DNA of 64,000 bases. It comes from Vibrio sp. CDRSL-10 TSBA (GTDB taxonomy: Bacteria > Pseudomonadota > Gammaproteobacteria > Enterobacterales > Vibrionaceae). The notes beneath the pieces were generated by a model that worked only from the letters and a program-made list of their open reading frames with translations, was not told the DNA's origin and ran no database searches. The translations under genes were made by a program, and so were the position numbers. Where the stretch lies: contig CP155565.1 in the NCBI GenBank assembly GCA_039696685.1, positions 930,001 through 994,000 on the forward strand, given 5' to 3'. How positions within the stretch are numbered: position 1 is the stretch's first letter; each line of letters starts with the position of its first letter. Positions 31,301-40,857 of the stretch are shown one piece after another.

Positions 31301-31506
31301 TCTTCTAACGGTCCGGAGACGGTTTCACCGATAACCTTAGGGTTAGCACCGGGATAGTTAGCGGTGACCACCACGGTCGGCGGTACCACCTCTGGATATT
31401 CACTGATTGGCAGGTTAAACAGTGATATTGCACCGCCTACCAGAATCAGCAGAGACAGCATGGCCGCAAAGATCGGCCGCTGTATAAAAAAGTGACTAAA
31501 TTTCAT
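28363..31506 (-). CDS. RND multidrug efflux pump, HAE1 (AcrB/MexF) family
   Basis: A 1047-residue inner-membrane proton antiporter. The N-terminus MKFSHFFIQRPIFAAMLSLL, the helix-4 proton-relay GIVVDDAIVVVENVER with its Asp pair, and GFIPMQDKQYLVAVAQLPDA are family signatures. Twelve membrane helices and two large periplasmic domains are apparent. It lies 15 bp downstream of its adaptor gene with no outer-membrane channel gene in the cluster, so it presumably uses a shared TolC. Typical substrates are drugs, dyes or bile salts; the actual range cannot be read from sequence. Confidence 0.9.
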   Translation of the reverse strand: MKFSHFFIQRPIFAAMLSLLILVGGAISLFNLPISEYPEVVPPTVVVTANYPGANPKVIGETVSGPLEDEMNGLENMLYMSSQATSDGTMTLTITFSLGTDLDKAQVAVQNRVSSALPRLPQEVQRLGVVAEKSSPNLVMVVHLVSEDGSRPANYLSNYASLNVQDNLLRLPGVGQVQMFGAGEYSMRLWLNPDQLASRQMTAMDVVHAVQQQNRQVAAGTLGAQPVPLDNQFQYLLNVKGRLQSPEEFENIVVRVDDSGAITRLKDVARVELGEDSYALRAMLNGKSAVGLGIFQRPGSNAIELSNQVRATMDEMEKSFPSGVQYRIAYDPTVFVRGSIEGVVHTLVEAIVLVVLVVILFLQTWRASIIPLIAVPVSLIGTFAVMNWLGVSINTLSLFGLVLAIGIVVDDAIVVVENVERNIGLGLNPLEATKKAMEEVTGPIIAIALVLCAVFIPTAFIQGLSGQFYKQFALTITVSTVISAFNSLTLSPALSALLLKGHHDKPDLLTRGMDRLFGRWLFKPFNRVFDAGASKYEQGVKRIIRLGAVIGIIYLGLLLTTAKLFDSVPGGFIPMQDKQYLVAVAQLPDASSLDRSQDVVARMEQMALNTPGVADTLSFPGLSVNGFTNSTNSGIVFVMLDDFDQRESADKSANAIVASLNQQYSAIDEAFVAVFPPPPILGLGSTGGFKLQIEDRGNLGFEALFNNLQRVITKAQQQPELVGLFSSFRIQVPQMDIDVDREQALIQGIPLDEVFDTLQVYLGSMYVNDFNMLGKTYQVNAQADASYRVDPQQILRLKVRNANGDMVPLGSVVRVTPTTGPDRVMHYNGFPTAELNGSPAPGYSSDQAQAAIERVLNSELEDGMTFEWTEVTYQQILAGNTMVYVFPLVVLLVYMILAAQYESLRLPLSIILIVPMTILSALTGVWLTGGDNNIFTGIALIVLVALACKNSILMVEFARDTQMSGSSRLDSILAACRLRLRPILMTSIAFTAGVVPLITATGAGAEMRHVMGIAVFSGMIGVTLFGLLFTPLFYMMMTAKRKQKAES

Positions 31507-31521
31507 CCGAAATAACCTATA

Positions 31522-32692
31522 TTACTGTGCTTGCTGCGCCACAACCTGTTGCAGTTGTGAATCAATGTCGACCACTTGTGGCGTCACTGGCATACCCGTC
31601 TGTACTTTGGCCGGGCCGTTCAATACCACCAGCTCATCAGGCTTAAGACCCTTGGTGACGATACGCAGCGAACCAACACGATCACCCAGTTCCACCAGGC
31701 GGTACTCAATCACACCATCACTGTTGACCACATAAACAAAGCGGTTAGCAAGGTCAGTACCGATGGATTTATCCGGCACCATCAGTTTTAGTGCGTCAGC
31801 CTGAGTATCGTTTAAGCGAATACGTACGAATGAGCCCGGACGCAACGCCTGATCAGCATTGTCGAAACGGGCACGGATACGCAGAGTACCGGTTGCGCTA
31901 TTCACCTGGTTGTCAATAAAGTCGACCTTACCCGGATAGCTGTGGCTGGTATCACCATTCAGTACCGCGGCAACCGGGGTATGGCTGTTGGCAGTCACAT
32001 TGGCAAAATGCGCATTCCAGGTACGCTCATCGACATCAAAGTAGGCTTGCAGAACATCGGTCGAAACCAGTGAAGTCAGAATAGTACTGCCCGCCTGAAC
32101 ATAGTTGCCCTCGGTGACATAGGCGCTGGAAATACGGCCGCTGATCGGGGCTTTGATCTGGGTATAGCTCAGGTTTAACTTCGCGGTTTCCAGTTGCGCT
32201 TTCACCGACGCGAGTTCAGCCTGACGCTGGGTAGCCAGATACATGCGCTGCTCTGCCTGTTCAATTGGCATCGCTTTGGTCGAGCTAAGACGCTTGGCAC
32301 GCTCAGCCTCAGATTGAGCCTGGGTCATTGCAACACGTGCCGCCAGGTATTCAGATTCCAGACGCTGCATTTCAGCCAGAAATGGTTTGTCGTCGATTTG
32401 GAACAACAGATCGCCGGCTTGCACGCTGCTGCCTTCAGTAAAGACGACTTTATCCATCACGCCGTTAACGCGAGGACGGAGCTCTACGTTTCTGTGGGGT
32501 TTCCAGACGAGTGGTGTACAGAAATGGTTGCTGATAAGAAATCTGGTGTACTGCCACAACATCTGTTGCCATCGGTGCAACGGCCTGAGCACTGTTACCT
32601 TGCGAAGAGTCACCGGGTGAAGAGTCAGCCTGTGCGTAACAACCAGCCAAAGTCGCCGCGATTAACGCGGTTGAGACCAGACGATAGGACAT
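31522..32692 (-). CDS. RND periplasmic adaptor (MFP) lipoprotein (frame shifted once)
   Basis: Corrected length is 389 residues. The signal peptide ends in the lipobox LAGC (MSYRLVSTALIAATLAGC), so it is lipid-anchored in the inner membrane. Adaptor motifs: ELRPRVNGVMDKVVF, AGDLLFQIDDKPF, LSYTQIKAPISGRIS and GSFVRIRL. The frame breaks at TTT 32500-32502 (GTTTC); removing one base joins TTRLEP to HRNVELRPRVNG. It is the first gene of the two-gene pump operon and bridges the RND pump to the outer-membrane channel. Confidence 0.87.
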
Positions 32693-33067
32693 ATGAGTAT
32701 TCTCCGATTTTGAGCTGAACTTTGATTTTTATGTGACACAGTTCTCACTGTGCCATTTAGGACGGAGCACTATACAGGCTTCAAACTTTTTTATTAGTCC
32801 TCTATTTGTGATTGGCTTTATTAGAAAAACTTATTAATAAACCTCAACTATTGAGCAAAATTACATCAAATAGCTAAAATAATAATCAAACCACTGATTT
32901 AAAAGAATGTTTCTCCGTTTTAGGTGCGGAAAACAACGTTATAGGAAGGGAATAGACTCGGGCGGACAACATCAGCACAGAGTACTCAATGCCAGCCTGA
33001 GAATTGAAGAAAGTAAAACGAGGATTGAAGAAAATAAAAACACCGCAAGCCAGAGCTGAAAACAAAA
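32693..33067. other. AT-rich intergenic region, no gene seen
   Basis: About 375 bp containing the promoter of the adaptor/pump operon (minus strand). Direct repeats such as GAATTGAAGAAAGTAAAACG and GGATTGAAGAAAATAAAAAC occur at about 33000-33042. A short minus-strand frame here lacks a ribosome site and was not called. Confidence 0.5.
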
Positions 33068-33089
33068 AAGCCACTCAAATGAGTGGCTT
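33068..33089 (-). terminator. Terminator of the amino-acid-binding protein gene
   Basis: AAGCCACTCA followed by TGAGTGGCTT flanked by A-run and T-run, immediately after the stop codon of the minus-strand gene. Confidence 0.75.
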
Positions 33090-33108
33090 AAAAAATATTA
33101 ACCGCAGA

Positions 33109-33930
33109 TTACTGGATGCTGTCCAGCCATTTATCCGACTTAAACCATTTGTCGTAAATACGCTGATAAGTACCGTCACCTTTGATTTGCTGCAGGTAGT
33201 TGTTGAGGAAGTTAAGGAAATCCGGATCGCCCTTACGTACCGCCCAGCCCAGCGGTTCAAATGTAAATGACTCATCGAGGTGAATCACTTTGCCCTTATG
33301 CTGCGCTTCATACAGCGCGTTGTAAGGCAGATCGTACACAAATGCATCCGCTTTACCGTTCGCGACCTGCAGAGCCGCATCAGCCGAGGTATCGTAAAGA
33401 TCAATCTTAGCTGCTGACAGATACTTTTTGGCCGCTTCTGCGCCTGTGGTACCTAATTGAGTCGATACAGTGTATTTACCGTTGTTTAAATCACGGTAAG
33501 AATTTACTTTACCTGCCAACTCGGGCGAGATCAGCACCGTTTGTCCAACCTGAGTATAAGGGTTAGCAAAGTTGACACTCAGGTTACGCTCAGCAGTAAT
33601 GGTCATGCCACCGATAAAATCACACTTACCGGTTTTCAGCGCAGGTACAATCCCGTCCCACGCGGTATTGACCGGCACAAACTTCACATTCATTGAACGC
33701 GCCATATGCTTGGCCAGATCAAGGTCAAAGCCGACATAACGACCATTTTTGTCTGTCATTTCAAACGGGATATAACCCGATTCAAAACAAAACTTCAGTT
33801 CGCCTGATTTTAAAATGCCTTCCAACGCCGGCTCATTCGCCATCGCATTGGCAGAAGAAAAAAGAGTAACAATCGTCACCGCTGACGCCAGTGCGCCGCG
33901 AACTCCCTGCTTAATAAATTGTAACTTCAT
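33109..33930 (-). CDS. Amino-acid ABC transporter periplasmic binding protein
   Basis: A 273-residue protein (start at ATG 33930, not the TTG before it). The signal peptide (MKLQFIKQGVRGALASAVTI to residue about 32, ANA-MA) leads to a SBP_bac_3 domain: LKFCFESGYIPFEMTDKNGR, VGFDLDLAKHMA, TAWDGIVPALKTGKCDFIGG and TAERNLSVNFANPYTQVG. The arginine that grips the ligand carboxylate (TAERN) is present. Relatives bind polar amino acids such as glutamine, histidine or arginine. No permease or ATPase gene is adjacent, so it is an orphan here, perhaps feeding a distant transporter. Confidence 0.85.
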   Translation of the reverse strand: MKLQFIKQGVRGALASAVTIVTLFSSANAMANEPALEGILKSGELKFCFESGYIPFEMTDKNGRYVGFDLDLAKHMARSMNVKFVPVNTAWDGIVPALKTGKCDFIGGMTITAERNLSVNFANPYTQVGQTVLISPELAGKVNSYRDLNNGKYTVSTQLGTTGAEAAKKYLSAAKIDLYDTSADAALQVANGKADAFVYDLPYNALYEAQHKGKVIHLDESFTFEPLGWAVRKGDPDFLNFLNNYLQQIKGDGTYQRIYDKWFKSDKWLDSIQ

Positions 33931-34289
33931 CAATATACATCCACGTCTTTGTTATTTTAAGTGACTTACAGTCGCAACGGCTGTTAACTGTAAGAAATAG
34001 GGATAATGAAGAGTTATACACATTTATCAAAGGATAATTCTTTATAACATATTCCAAGCATTGAATAATGGCGATTATTTAGCCGCAGGTTAGTCACTTT
34101 ATCTGCCCGTTCGGTCGCGATTCAGAATAAGCTGAACCATTTAGAGCGAATACAGATAATAAACGCACTGAGTGGCTAGCTGGGCTTTGGATACAAAAAA
34201 GCCACCCACTTCCGAATCCGGTTCGGGTGGATGGCTTTCGATGTGATAAATCGCTTAGAGCAGCAATTTCGTTTAGAACAATAAAGTGC
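33931..34289. other. Intergenic region with a terminator hairpin
   Basis: About 360 bp. At 34196-34240 an imperfect stem (AAAAAAGCCACCC against GGGTGGATGGCTTT, with inner CCGAA-TCCGG-TTCGG) probably terminates the minus-strand aldo-keto reductase transcript. The rest should hold the promoter of the binding-protein gene. No coding frame is evident. Confidence 0.5.
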
Positions 34290-35160
34290 TTAGTCGTGAA
34301 TCTTCACGCCCAGACACCCGCGTACAAACGCAGGGTTGAAGTGTTTCACCGCTTCACCGACATAACCTAAGTCCAGTGAGGTGATTTTCTCCATCTCTTC
34401 GTCAGTCAGAGTGAAATCCCAGATATCGAAGTTCTGTTCAATGCGCTCTGCGTGAACCGATTTAGGGATAACAGTGACGCCACGTTGTACGTTCCAGCGC
34501 AGGATCACTTGCGCCACAGATTTACCGTGTGCGGCAGCAATACCTTGCAGCATCTCATCTTCGAATGGCTTATGACGGCCGCCGCCCAGTGGTGCCCAGG
34601 CTTCTGGCTGCACGTTGTAATGCTTCATCGTTTCCAGCGCTTCAGTCTGAGCGAAGTATGGGTGCAGTTCAATCTGGTTCACCATTGGAGTGATACGTAC
34701 GGTTTCGCAGAAGTTTGCCAGTACATGCGCGTAGAAGTTAGAGACACCAATCGCTTTCAGTTTACCTTCTTCGTAAGCATCTTCCATCGCACGCCACGCG
34801 CTAAAGAAATCGCCCAGTGCCTGGTGCAGCAGGTAAAGGTCAAAGTATTCAAGACCTGATTTTTGCAATGACGCTTCGATACCCGCTTTCGCCATATCGT
34901 AGTTTCGCCATGTCCTGTACCCACAGTTTAGAGGTAATGAACAACTCTTCACGAGTACACAGACCTTCTGCAATCGCTTCGCGCACCGCGTCACCCACAG
35001 CATCTTCGTTACCGTATACAGCGGCTGTATCAATCAGACGGTAGCCCGCACGGATAGCACTGAGCACTGACTGCTTACATTCTTCTTTATCTGTTACCTG
35101 AAAAACCCCGAAGCCAGCCATAGGCATTTTAAGGTTGTTGCTTAATGCTGTGTATTCCAC
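34290..35160 (-). CDS. Aldo/keto reductase (frame shifted once)
   Basis: Corrected length is 289 residues. The TIM-barrel AKR catalytic tetrad is visible: DTAAVYGNE (Asp and Tyr), FITSKLW (Lys) and YFDLYLLHQ (His). The NADPH-binding end is GVTVIPKSVHAERIEQN. The nearest relatives are 2,5-diketo-gluconate reductase/YvgN-type enzymes that reduce aldehydes and diketones. The frame breaks at TTT 34903-34905 (GTTTC); removing one base gives VQDMANYDMAKAGIEAS. Divergent from the LysR gene at 35278, its likely regulator. Confidence 0.85.
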
Positions 35161-35277
35161 TTTGGAAAATCTCCGTCGTGATGAAAGGTTTCATTCTATA
35201 AGAAAGACAACCATTAAATTAGTATGTAAAATCAAAACAGACTCATGCACCAAATTCAGCAATAAGGCTCTCCTTTC

Positions 35278-36171
35278 ATGTTAGAAGAAAACATCAACCG
35301 CTTCGTTCTTTTTGTGGTGTTAGCCCAGGAAAAAAGCTTCACTAAAGCCGCCGCCAGGCTCGGGATGTCGCCATCGGCATTGAGTCATTCGATTAAAACC
35401 CTCGAAGACAACATGAATCTGCGCATGTTCAACCGTACCACGCGCAGCGTGTCTCTCACCGATGCCGGTGAAAAGCTGCTGCAGATCCTCGAGCCGCGTT
35501 TCAAGCAAATTGAGTATGAACTGCAGGTGCTCAATGAGGAGTACCATCAGGCGAGCGGTAAAATTCGCCTCTCCGCGTCAGATTACGCCACCGAGGTGGT
35601 TTTGTGGCCTAAGTTACACGAATTTGCGCGCAAGTATCCCGATATTCAGCTGGAAGTGAACATCGAGAACCGTTTGACCGATGTGGTCAACGAACGGTTT
35701 GACGCCGGAGTCAGGGCCGGCGATCAGGTCGCCAAAGACATGATTGCGGTGCGTATCTCGCCGGATGTGCGCTTTTTAGTGGTCTGTTCGAGGGAATATC
35801 TCAGGGATAAAAGCGTGCCGCTACACCCGAACGACTTGCTGACGCACCAGTGCATTAACATGCGCCTCAATGGCAGCGGTACCCTGTATGCCTGGGAGCT
35901 GGAGAACGAACAGGAATCATTAAGGCTCAAAGTCGACGGTCAGTTTGCCTTTAACTCATCGACGCAAATTTTTGAAGCGGCCCTGGCAGGATTCGGCTTC
36001 GCTTATCTGCCGGAAGATCTGGTCCAGAGCCAACTGGAATCGGGCCAGCTGGTTGCGGTACTTGAAGACTGGTGCCCGCCAAGTCCGGGGCTGCATCTTT
36101 ACTACCCTAACCGCCGCCAGCACAAAAAAGCATTTCAGCTGCTGCTTGATGAATTGAAGTGCGCCAAGTAA
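35278..36171 (+). CDS. LysR-family transcriptional regulator
   Basis: A 297-residue protein with the HTH segments NRFVLFVVLAQEKSFTKAAA and RLGMSPSALSHSIKTLEDNM, then FNRTTRSVSLTDAGEKLL and a LysR substrate domain ending VLEDWCPPSPGLHLYYPNRR. Same subfamily as the LysR at 27387. The frame is intact. Divergent from the aldo/keto reductase with a 117-bp spacer, so it probably controls it. Such pairs commonly respond to reactive aldehydes or quinones, but the ligand here is unknown. Confidence 0.87.
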   Translation: MLEENINRFVLFVVLAQEKSFTKAAARLGMSPSALSHSIKTLEDNMNLRMFNRTTRSVSLTDAGEKLLQILEPRFKQIEYELQVLNEEYHQASGKIRLSASDYATEVVLWPKLHEFARKYPDIQLEVNIENRLTDVVNERFDAGVRAGDQVAKDMIAVRISPDVRFLVVCSREYLRDKSVPLHPNDLLTHQCINMRLNGSGTLYAWELENEQESLRLKVDGQFAFNSSTQIFEAALAGFGFAYLPEDLVQSQLESGQLVAVLEDWCPPSPGLHLYYPNRRQHKKAFQLLLDELKCAK

Positions 36172-36272
36172 ACCAGTGTAAGACGCTCCCTTTTGCGGGG
36201 GCATACTGTTGCGAGGCATACTTTTACGAGGCCTAACCGGCGTGAGATAGTAATGCCCGAGTAAATTGCGCA

Positions 36273-37704
36273 TCACGTGCAGGTTTTAATCTGCGCCGCA
36301 ATACGCTCGCACAGAATATGCAAAGCCTGTGTGCGTGGGTTATCAAGCTCAAACGAAGCGTTGAGCCGAATGCAGTGATTATAGTCATCCGTCAGGGCGA
36401 ACATTTTACCCGGCGCGATACTGACATTGTCACTCAGCAGCGCCTGATAGATAACCATCGTATCGATGTGTTTGGGCAGATCCAGCCACAGAAAATACCC
36501 GCCGCTCTGATTAAGCACTTTCACCTCATCCGGCAATAGCGAGCTCAGCAGTTGCGCCATTTTTGCTTTGCGATCATGCAGCTTTTTACGCAGTTGCCGG
36601 AGGTGCGATTCATAATTGCGGCTGGTCAGGTAATGCACCAGCGTTTCTCTGGATTGGCGCACTGGTTGCCAGCGTACTCATCAGTTGCAACTTTTGAATC
36701 TCAACAGCACGCTTGCCGGCTGCGACCCAGCCGATGCGCAGACCTGCCACCAGCGATTTAGAAAATGATGAGCACAACATGGTGTTACCGCTGTTGTCGA
36801 ACGTACGCATCGCGGTGAGCGGCTCATTGCCCTGATACAACTCGCTATACACATCATCTTCAATCAACGCGACCTGATAGCGCTGCAGCAGCTCAACAAT
36901 ACGCTGCTTTTTTTCATTACTCAGGGTAAAACCGAGTGGGTTGTGATGATTCGACATCAGCCAGCACGCTTTCACATCATGCGATTGCAGCGCCTTTTCC
37001 AGCGAATCCAGGTCGATACCGGTTTGCGGGTCCGTGCGGACCGACAGCGCTTTCAGGCCAAGGCGCTGCATTGACTGCAGCGCGCCGTAAAAGGTCGGCG
37101 ATTCCACCACCACCCAGTCGCCGGGCCGGGTGCAGGCCTGCAGGCTAAGGTTGAGCGCTTCCAGCGCGCCCGCGGTGATCACAATTTCATCCGGTGCCAC
37201 GGCAATACCTTTAGCCGCATAGCGCTTAGCAATCAGCGTACGCAGCTCTTCATTACCCGGCGGCAGATTATCAAAAGAGTTAGACACCGGCATACTGCGC
37301 GCCGCCGCAGCCAAAGCGCGAGTGACGTGGTAACGCGGATATAAGCCGGGATCAGGGTAGGCAAAACCAAAATTAACCATGTGCGGATTTTTACCCGCCT
37401 GCAGCACATCAAAAATAAACTCGTTGATATCGACCTGTTCAGTGCCAGACACCGCGGCAGGCACGGGATGAACCTCACTAGTCACCAAACGCGGCGCGAC
37501 TTTATACCCCGACCGCGCCTGAGAAATGAGCCAGCCCTGAGATTCAAGCAACTGATAAGCGTGCAACACCGTCATCAGGCTCAGACCACTGTGTTCGACC
37601 TGCTTACGCAGTGACGGCAGCTTATCACCCGCCCGCCACACACCCGATTGGATCTGCCGTTTGATCTGCTCTACTAAATCCTGATACTTCGCCAATGCTG
37701 CCAC
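36273..37704 (-). CDS. MocR-type GntR/aminotransferase regulator (frame shifted once)
   Basis: Corrected length is 476 residues. The N-terminal GntR winged helix (YQDLVEQIKRQIQSGVWRAG, DKLPSLRKQVEHSGLSLMTV) is fused to a fold-type I aminotransferase domain with SNHHNPLGFTLSNEKK and the PLP lysine in SSFSKSLVAGLRIGW. MocR regulators use PLP to sense amino compounds and control neighbouring transport or catabolic genes. The frame breaks at TTT 36644-36646 (GTTTC); removing one base gives APIQRTLVHYLTSRNYESH. The target gene is not obvious; the space upstream (37705-37844) is short and then meets another LysR gene. Confidence 0.85.
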
Positions 37705-37844
37705 CTGATAGGTTAAAACAGCAAAAACAATAACACACTAGCTTTAAAACTGTTATGGGGTAATCGCCCTGTTCAATAGCTGCCTGCATGATCGCACGCG
37801 GCGACACCATCATCGCTATCTTGGCTTATACCCTGCTCGCGGTA

Positions 37845-38816
37845 TTAACTTGGAATGATCGATGTGTCTTCTGCAGCCAGCTTATCAAGCAGCCAATGTT
37901 TAAACTGTTCAAATATAGGATCGGACATCTTGGCGTCGGCACAAAACAGGTAATGGCACTTCTCTTTATACGTTGCCTGATGCTCAGTAATTTTTACCAG
38001 CTTGCCTTCATCGATAAGATGGTGCACTAAATGGTGCCAGCCCAAACAGATCCCCTGGTGCTGCGTAGCCAACTGTATCAGCAGGTTGTAGTCATTCGAA
38101 GTAAAGGAATAGCCATTACTTAACACCAGATCGTGCTGAACTTCTGCCATCCATACTTCCCAGTCGACATGTTCCGCTAACTGAGCACGTCCATGCGGGC
38201 TGAGATTCAGTAACTTGGACTCATCAATACCATCCAGCTGTTCAATTTGCGGATGATGACGCAGATATTCAGGCGAGCAGACCGGATAAATAACATCATA
38301 AAACAGCGGCGTTGCGGTATAACCCGTGATCGGTGCTGACGTTTTACTGATATAGATATCGGGATTAGTTCCGGGTTCGAGATTAAGTAAACTGTTGGTG
38401 GTAATAATATTAACGTTGATATCAGGATGAAGTTTTAAAAATTGCGGCAGAGAATAAGACAGCCAACATCCAGAAAATGCCGGAGAGCAACAAACGGTGA
38501 TTTCCTTGCGTTTAGCAGCATGATTATCAATCCGCTGCGCCGCCTGGGCAATATTTACAAAGGACAAATAGGCAGCATCGTAGAAAATATTACCTTCATC
38601 GGTCAGCTCCACTGAACGGCCGACCCGATGAAATAACTTCACCCCCAGAGTGGCTTCTAATTCACGGATTTGTCTGCTGATCGCAGCTTGAGTCACACAT
38701 AATGATTCCGCTGCGGCAGTAAAACTTTGATGTTTGGCTGCAGCGACAAAAGATTTGATCGCTCTTAATGAGGGCATCGCCATCAATAACTTATCCGGAT
38801 CGGTATGTTTCACCAT
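37845..38816 (-). CDS. LysR-family regulator, GcvA-like
   Basis: A 323-residue protein; start set at ATG 38816 because GAGG lies 8 bases upstream. The HTH reads LRAIKSFVAAAKHQSFTAAA and SLCVTQAAISRQIRELEATL, then FHRVGRSVELTDEG; the substrate domain includes ITVCCSPAFSGCWLSYSLPQ. This matches the GcvA/AmpR group that regulates amino-acid catabolism or beta-lactamases. Divergent from the alanine/glycine symporter gene at 39292, so it is the likely controller of the 39.3-45.6 kb amino-acid locus. Confidence 0.83.
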   Translation of the reverse strand: MVKHTDPDKLLMAMPSLRAIKSFVAAAKHQSFTAAAESLCVTQAAISRQIRELEATLGVKLFHRVGRSVELTDEGNIFYDAAYLSFVNIAQAAQRIDNHAAKRKEITVCCSPAFSGCWLSYSLPQFLKLHPDINVNIITTNSLLNLEPGTNPDIYISKTSAPITGYTATPLFYDVIYPVCSPEYLRHHPQIEQLDGIDESKLLNLSPHGRAQLAEHVDWEVWMAEVQHDLVLSNGYSFTSNDYNLLIQLATQHQGICLGWHHLVHHLIDEGKLVKITEHQATYKEKCHYLFCADAKMSDPIFEQFKHWLLDKLAAEDTSIIPS

Positions 38817-39291
38817 ACGGCTAACCTCTATTTCCATATATGCAACAAGGCAGTTAATATTTTTATTACCATACTTTTAACAAAATATACGCCTTTAAAT
38901 CCTAATGCAATCTTTGAGTTCTAGCTCCACCTTCTTGCAACTCAAAACTCGAATATCATTTAAATCAAATACTTTTCTCACATCAACTCATCACAGTATC
39001 CCTGCCGGAAACGATTACCTAAAGTTATGAATAGCACAGACTAAATGTTGCTAGTCCGTTTTTAAACAATCCATTAACATACGTAACCAGTCGAAAACAT
39101 TGCACAAGAGCATGCAATCTAGACGCCTTAAAATAATGCTTACCGAGTAATATAAACTCGAAAGTATTTATATATTTCCAATAACGTAGAAACATTAAAA
39201 ACAACCATCCCTACTTAGCACGAATAATATTTTTACGGAGAACAGAATAGCAAGAACATAAGGGACTAATTTAATATTACAGGAGTAAACA
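38817..39291. other. Divergent promoter region between GcvA-like lysR and the symporter
   Basis: About 475 bp of AT-rich DNA without a coding frame. It contains a dyad ATTGCA-N8-TGCAAT at 39099-39118, a candidate LysR site, and CAGGAG about 6 bases before the symporter ATG. Confidence 0.5.
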
Positions 39292-40857
39292 ATGAATAAT
39301 ATAGAAACATATATTAACGAAATTAATAGCGCTATATGGGCTATGCCTGTCATTCTGTTGCTATTATTTGTCAGTATTGCCTATATGGTTGCGATGCGCT
39401 TTGGTACCCTCACCAAACCTCGCTTACAGTTTCGCCTGCTACGCAAAGGTTCAGGGTCATCGGACGGGATATCCCCGTTTGAAACCTTTTGTTCCGTTGC
39501 GGCATATCGTATCGCAGTTGGTAACATCGGCGGGGTTTGTGTTGCGGTGATGTATGGCGGGCCAGGTGCCGTGTTATGGATGCTGCTTACCTCGCTGATA
39601 ACTTCTGCGCTTGCCTTTGCCGAAAACAGCCTCGGCCAGGTTTATAAAGTTCGTCAGGACGGCCAATATCGTGGCGGCCCTTATAACTATATTGAGAGCG
39701 GTTTAGGCTGGAAACCAGTCTCAATACTGTTCGCACTACTGGCGTTAATCGGCGTGCCCCTGTTTGTCAGTGGTGCTGGTGCGAATAATATCGGCATGGC
39801 ATTCCAAAGTAGCCTCGATATCAGCCCTGTTGTTTCGGGTATCATTGTTTCCACCCTTCTGTTTGCGGTCATTTCCGGTGGTATCCGCCGCATTGCAAAA
39901 TTCTCGACTCTGATTGTCCCTGTGATGGCAGGCTTCTATTTGGTCGTGACCGTTGTGGTGCTTACTGCCAATATTCAGGCTATCCCTGACGTGGTCAACC
40001 TGATCCTAACCAGTGCGATAGGACAAGATGCCGCCTTTGGTGGCCTGTTCGGCAGTGCCCTGGTCTACGGGGTAAAACGTGCGGTCAACTCCAGTGGTGC
40101 GGGCATGGGTGAAACGCCGGCAACGGCTGCGGCGGCGGAGTGTAAGCACCCTGCCGAACAAGGCATGATCAACGCATTTACCGTCTATATTGATGTCGCG
40201 GTTTGTCTGTGTACTGCGTTCCTGATATTGATCACCGATTGTTTTAACGTCGTCGCGGCTGACGGTTCTTATCTCTATGTCGGTCAGGGCTCACAAATCA
40301 TGGCCGAGCAAGCTGCGGCGAACAGTGTTGGCGTGGTGTGGGTTCAGGAAGCCGTCAACTCGGTGATCCCTGGTTTCGGCAGTATCATCGTTGCCCTGTC
40401 ATTACTGTTCTTCGTGTTTTCAACTACCATTGCCTATTACTACGAAGGTGAATCCGGTCTTGCCTATCTGGCACGCAACTGCAGTGACTCGCTGCGCAGC
40501 AAGCTGATTTGGAGCCTGCGAGTCCTAATGTGCGTGATGTTTTTCGCTTGGTTCAACGTCACATCCGCTCTCGCCTGGGCAGTGAGTGAAATTGGCTTGG
40601 GCGCCATGATTTGGGTAAATGGCTTTGTGCTTATCTTCTTGTTCCCGCAAGTAATCAAGGTCTACAACGACTACATCGCTCAATTGAAGGCAGGCAAAGA
40701 TCCGGTGTTCAACCCAGAGAAACTGGGTATCAAAAACGCCGGCTTATGGCTGGAAATCAACAAAGACCATATCGTTGCTGACAACAAGGCGCATCCCAAA
40801 AAGCAGAGTACGCTGCGAAGAGCGTCAGATTCGCTGCTCCACAATACCGGAAAATAA
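39292..40857 (+). CDS. Alanine/glycine:cation symporter (AGCS) family transporter
   Basis: A 521-residue membrane protein with about eleven hydrophobic segments. AGCS signatures: AVGNIGGVCVAVMYGGPGAV, GGPYNYIESGLGW, and SSGAGMGETPATAAAAECKH. The motif usually read as TIGTGNIAGV is YRIAVGNIGG here, so this is a divergent subgroup and its substrate may differ from alanine. It takes up an amino acid with sodium or protons. Followed by a strong terminator and separated from the downstream minus-strand enzymes, whose substrate it may supply. Confidence 0.85.
   Translation: MNNIETYINEINSAIWAMPVILLLLFVSIAYMVAMRFGTLTKPRLQFRLLRKGSGSSDGISPFETFCSVAAYRIAVGNIGGVCVAVMYGGPGAVLWMLLTSLITSALAFAENSLGQVYKVRQDGQYRGGPYNYIESGLGWKPVSILFALLALIGVPLFVSGAGANNIGMAFQSSLDISPVVSGIIVSTLLFAVISGGIRRIAKFSTLIVPVMAGFYLVVTVVVLTANIQAIPDVVNLILTSAIGQDAAFGGLFGSALVYGVKRAVNSSGAGMGETPATAAAAECKHPAEQGMINAFTVYIDVAVCLCTAFLILITDCFNVVAADGSYLYVGQGSQIMAEQAAANSVGVVWVQEAVNSVIPGFGSIIVALSLLFFVFSTTIAYYYEGESGLAYLARNCSDSLRSKLIWSLRVLMCVMFFAWFNVTSALAWAVSEIGLGAMIWVNGFVLIFLFPQVIKVYNDYIAQLKAGKDPVFNPEKLGIKNAGLWLEINKDHIVADNKAHPKKQSTLRRASDSLLHNTGK

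Noticed and set aside
32886..33074. A 62-residue minus-strand frame in the AT-rich spacer.
   Set aside because: It reads into the terminator of the neighbouring gene, lacks a ribosome site and matches no domain.
37788..38030. Possible start of a transporter (hydrophobic N-terminus) divergent from the MocR gene.
   Set aside because: After about 20 residues it runs antisense through the conserved LysR gene and loses hydrophobicity; no support.
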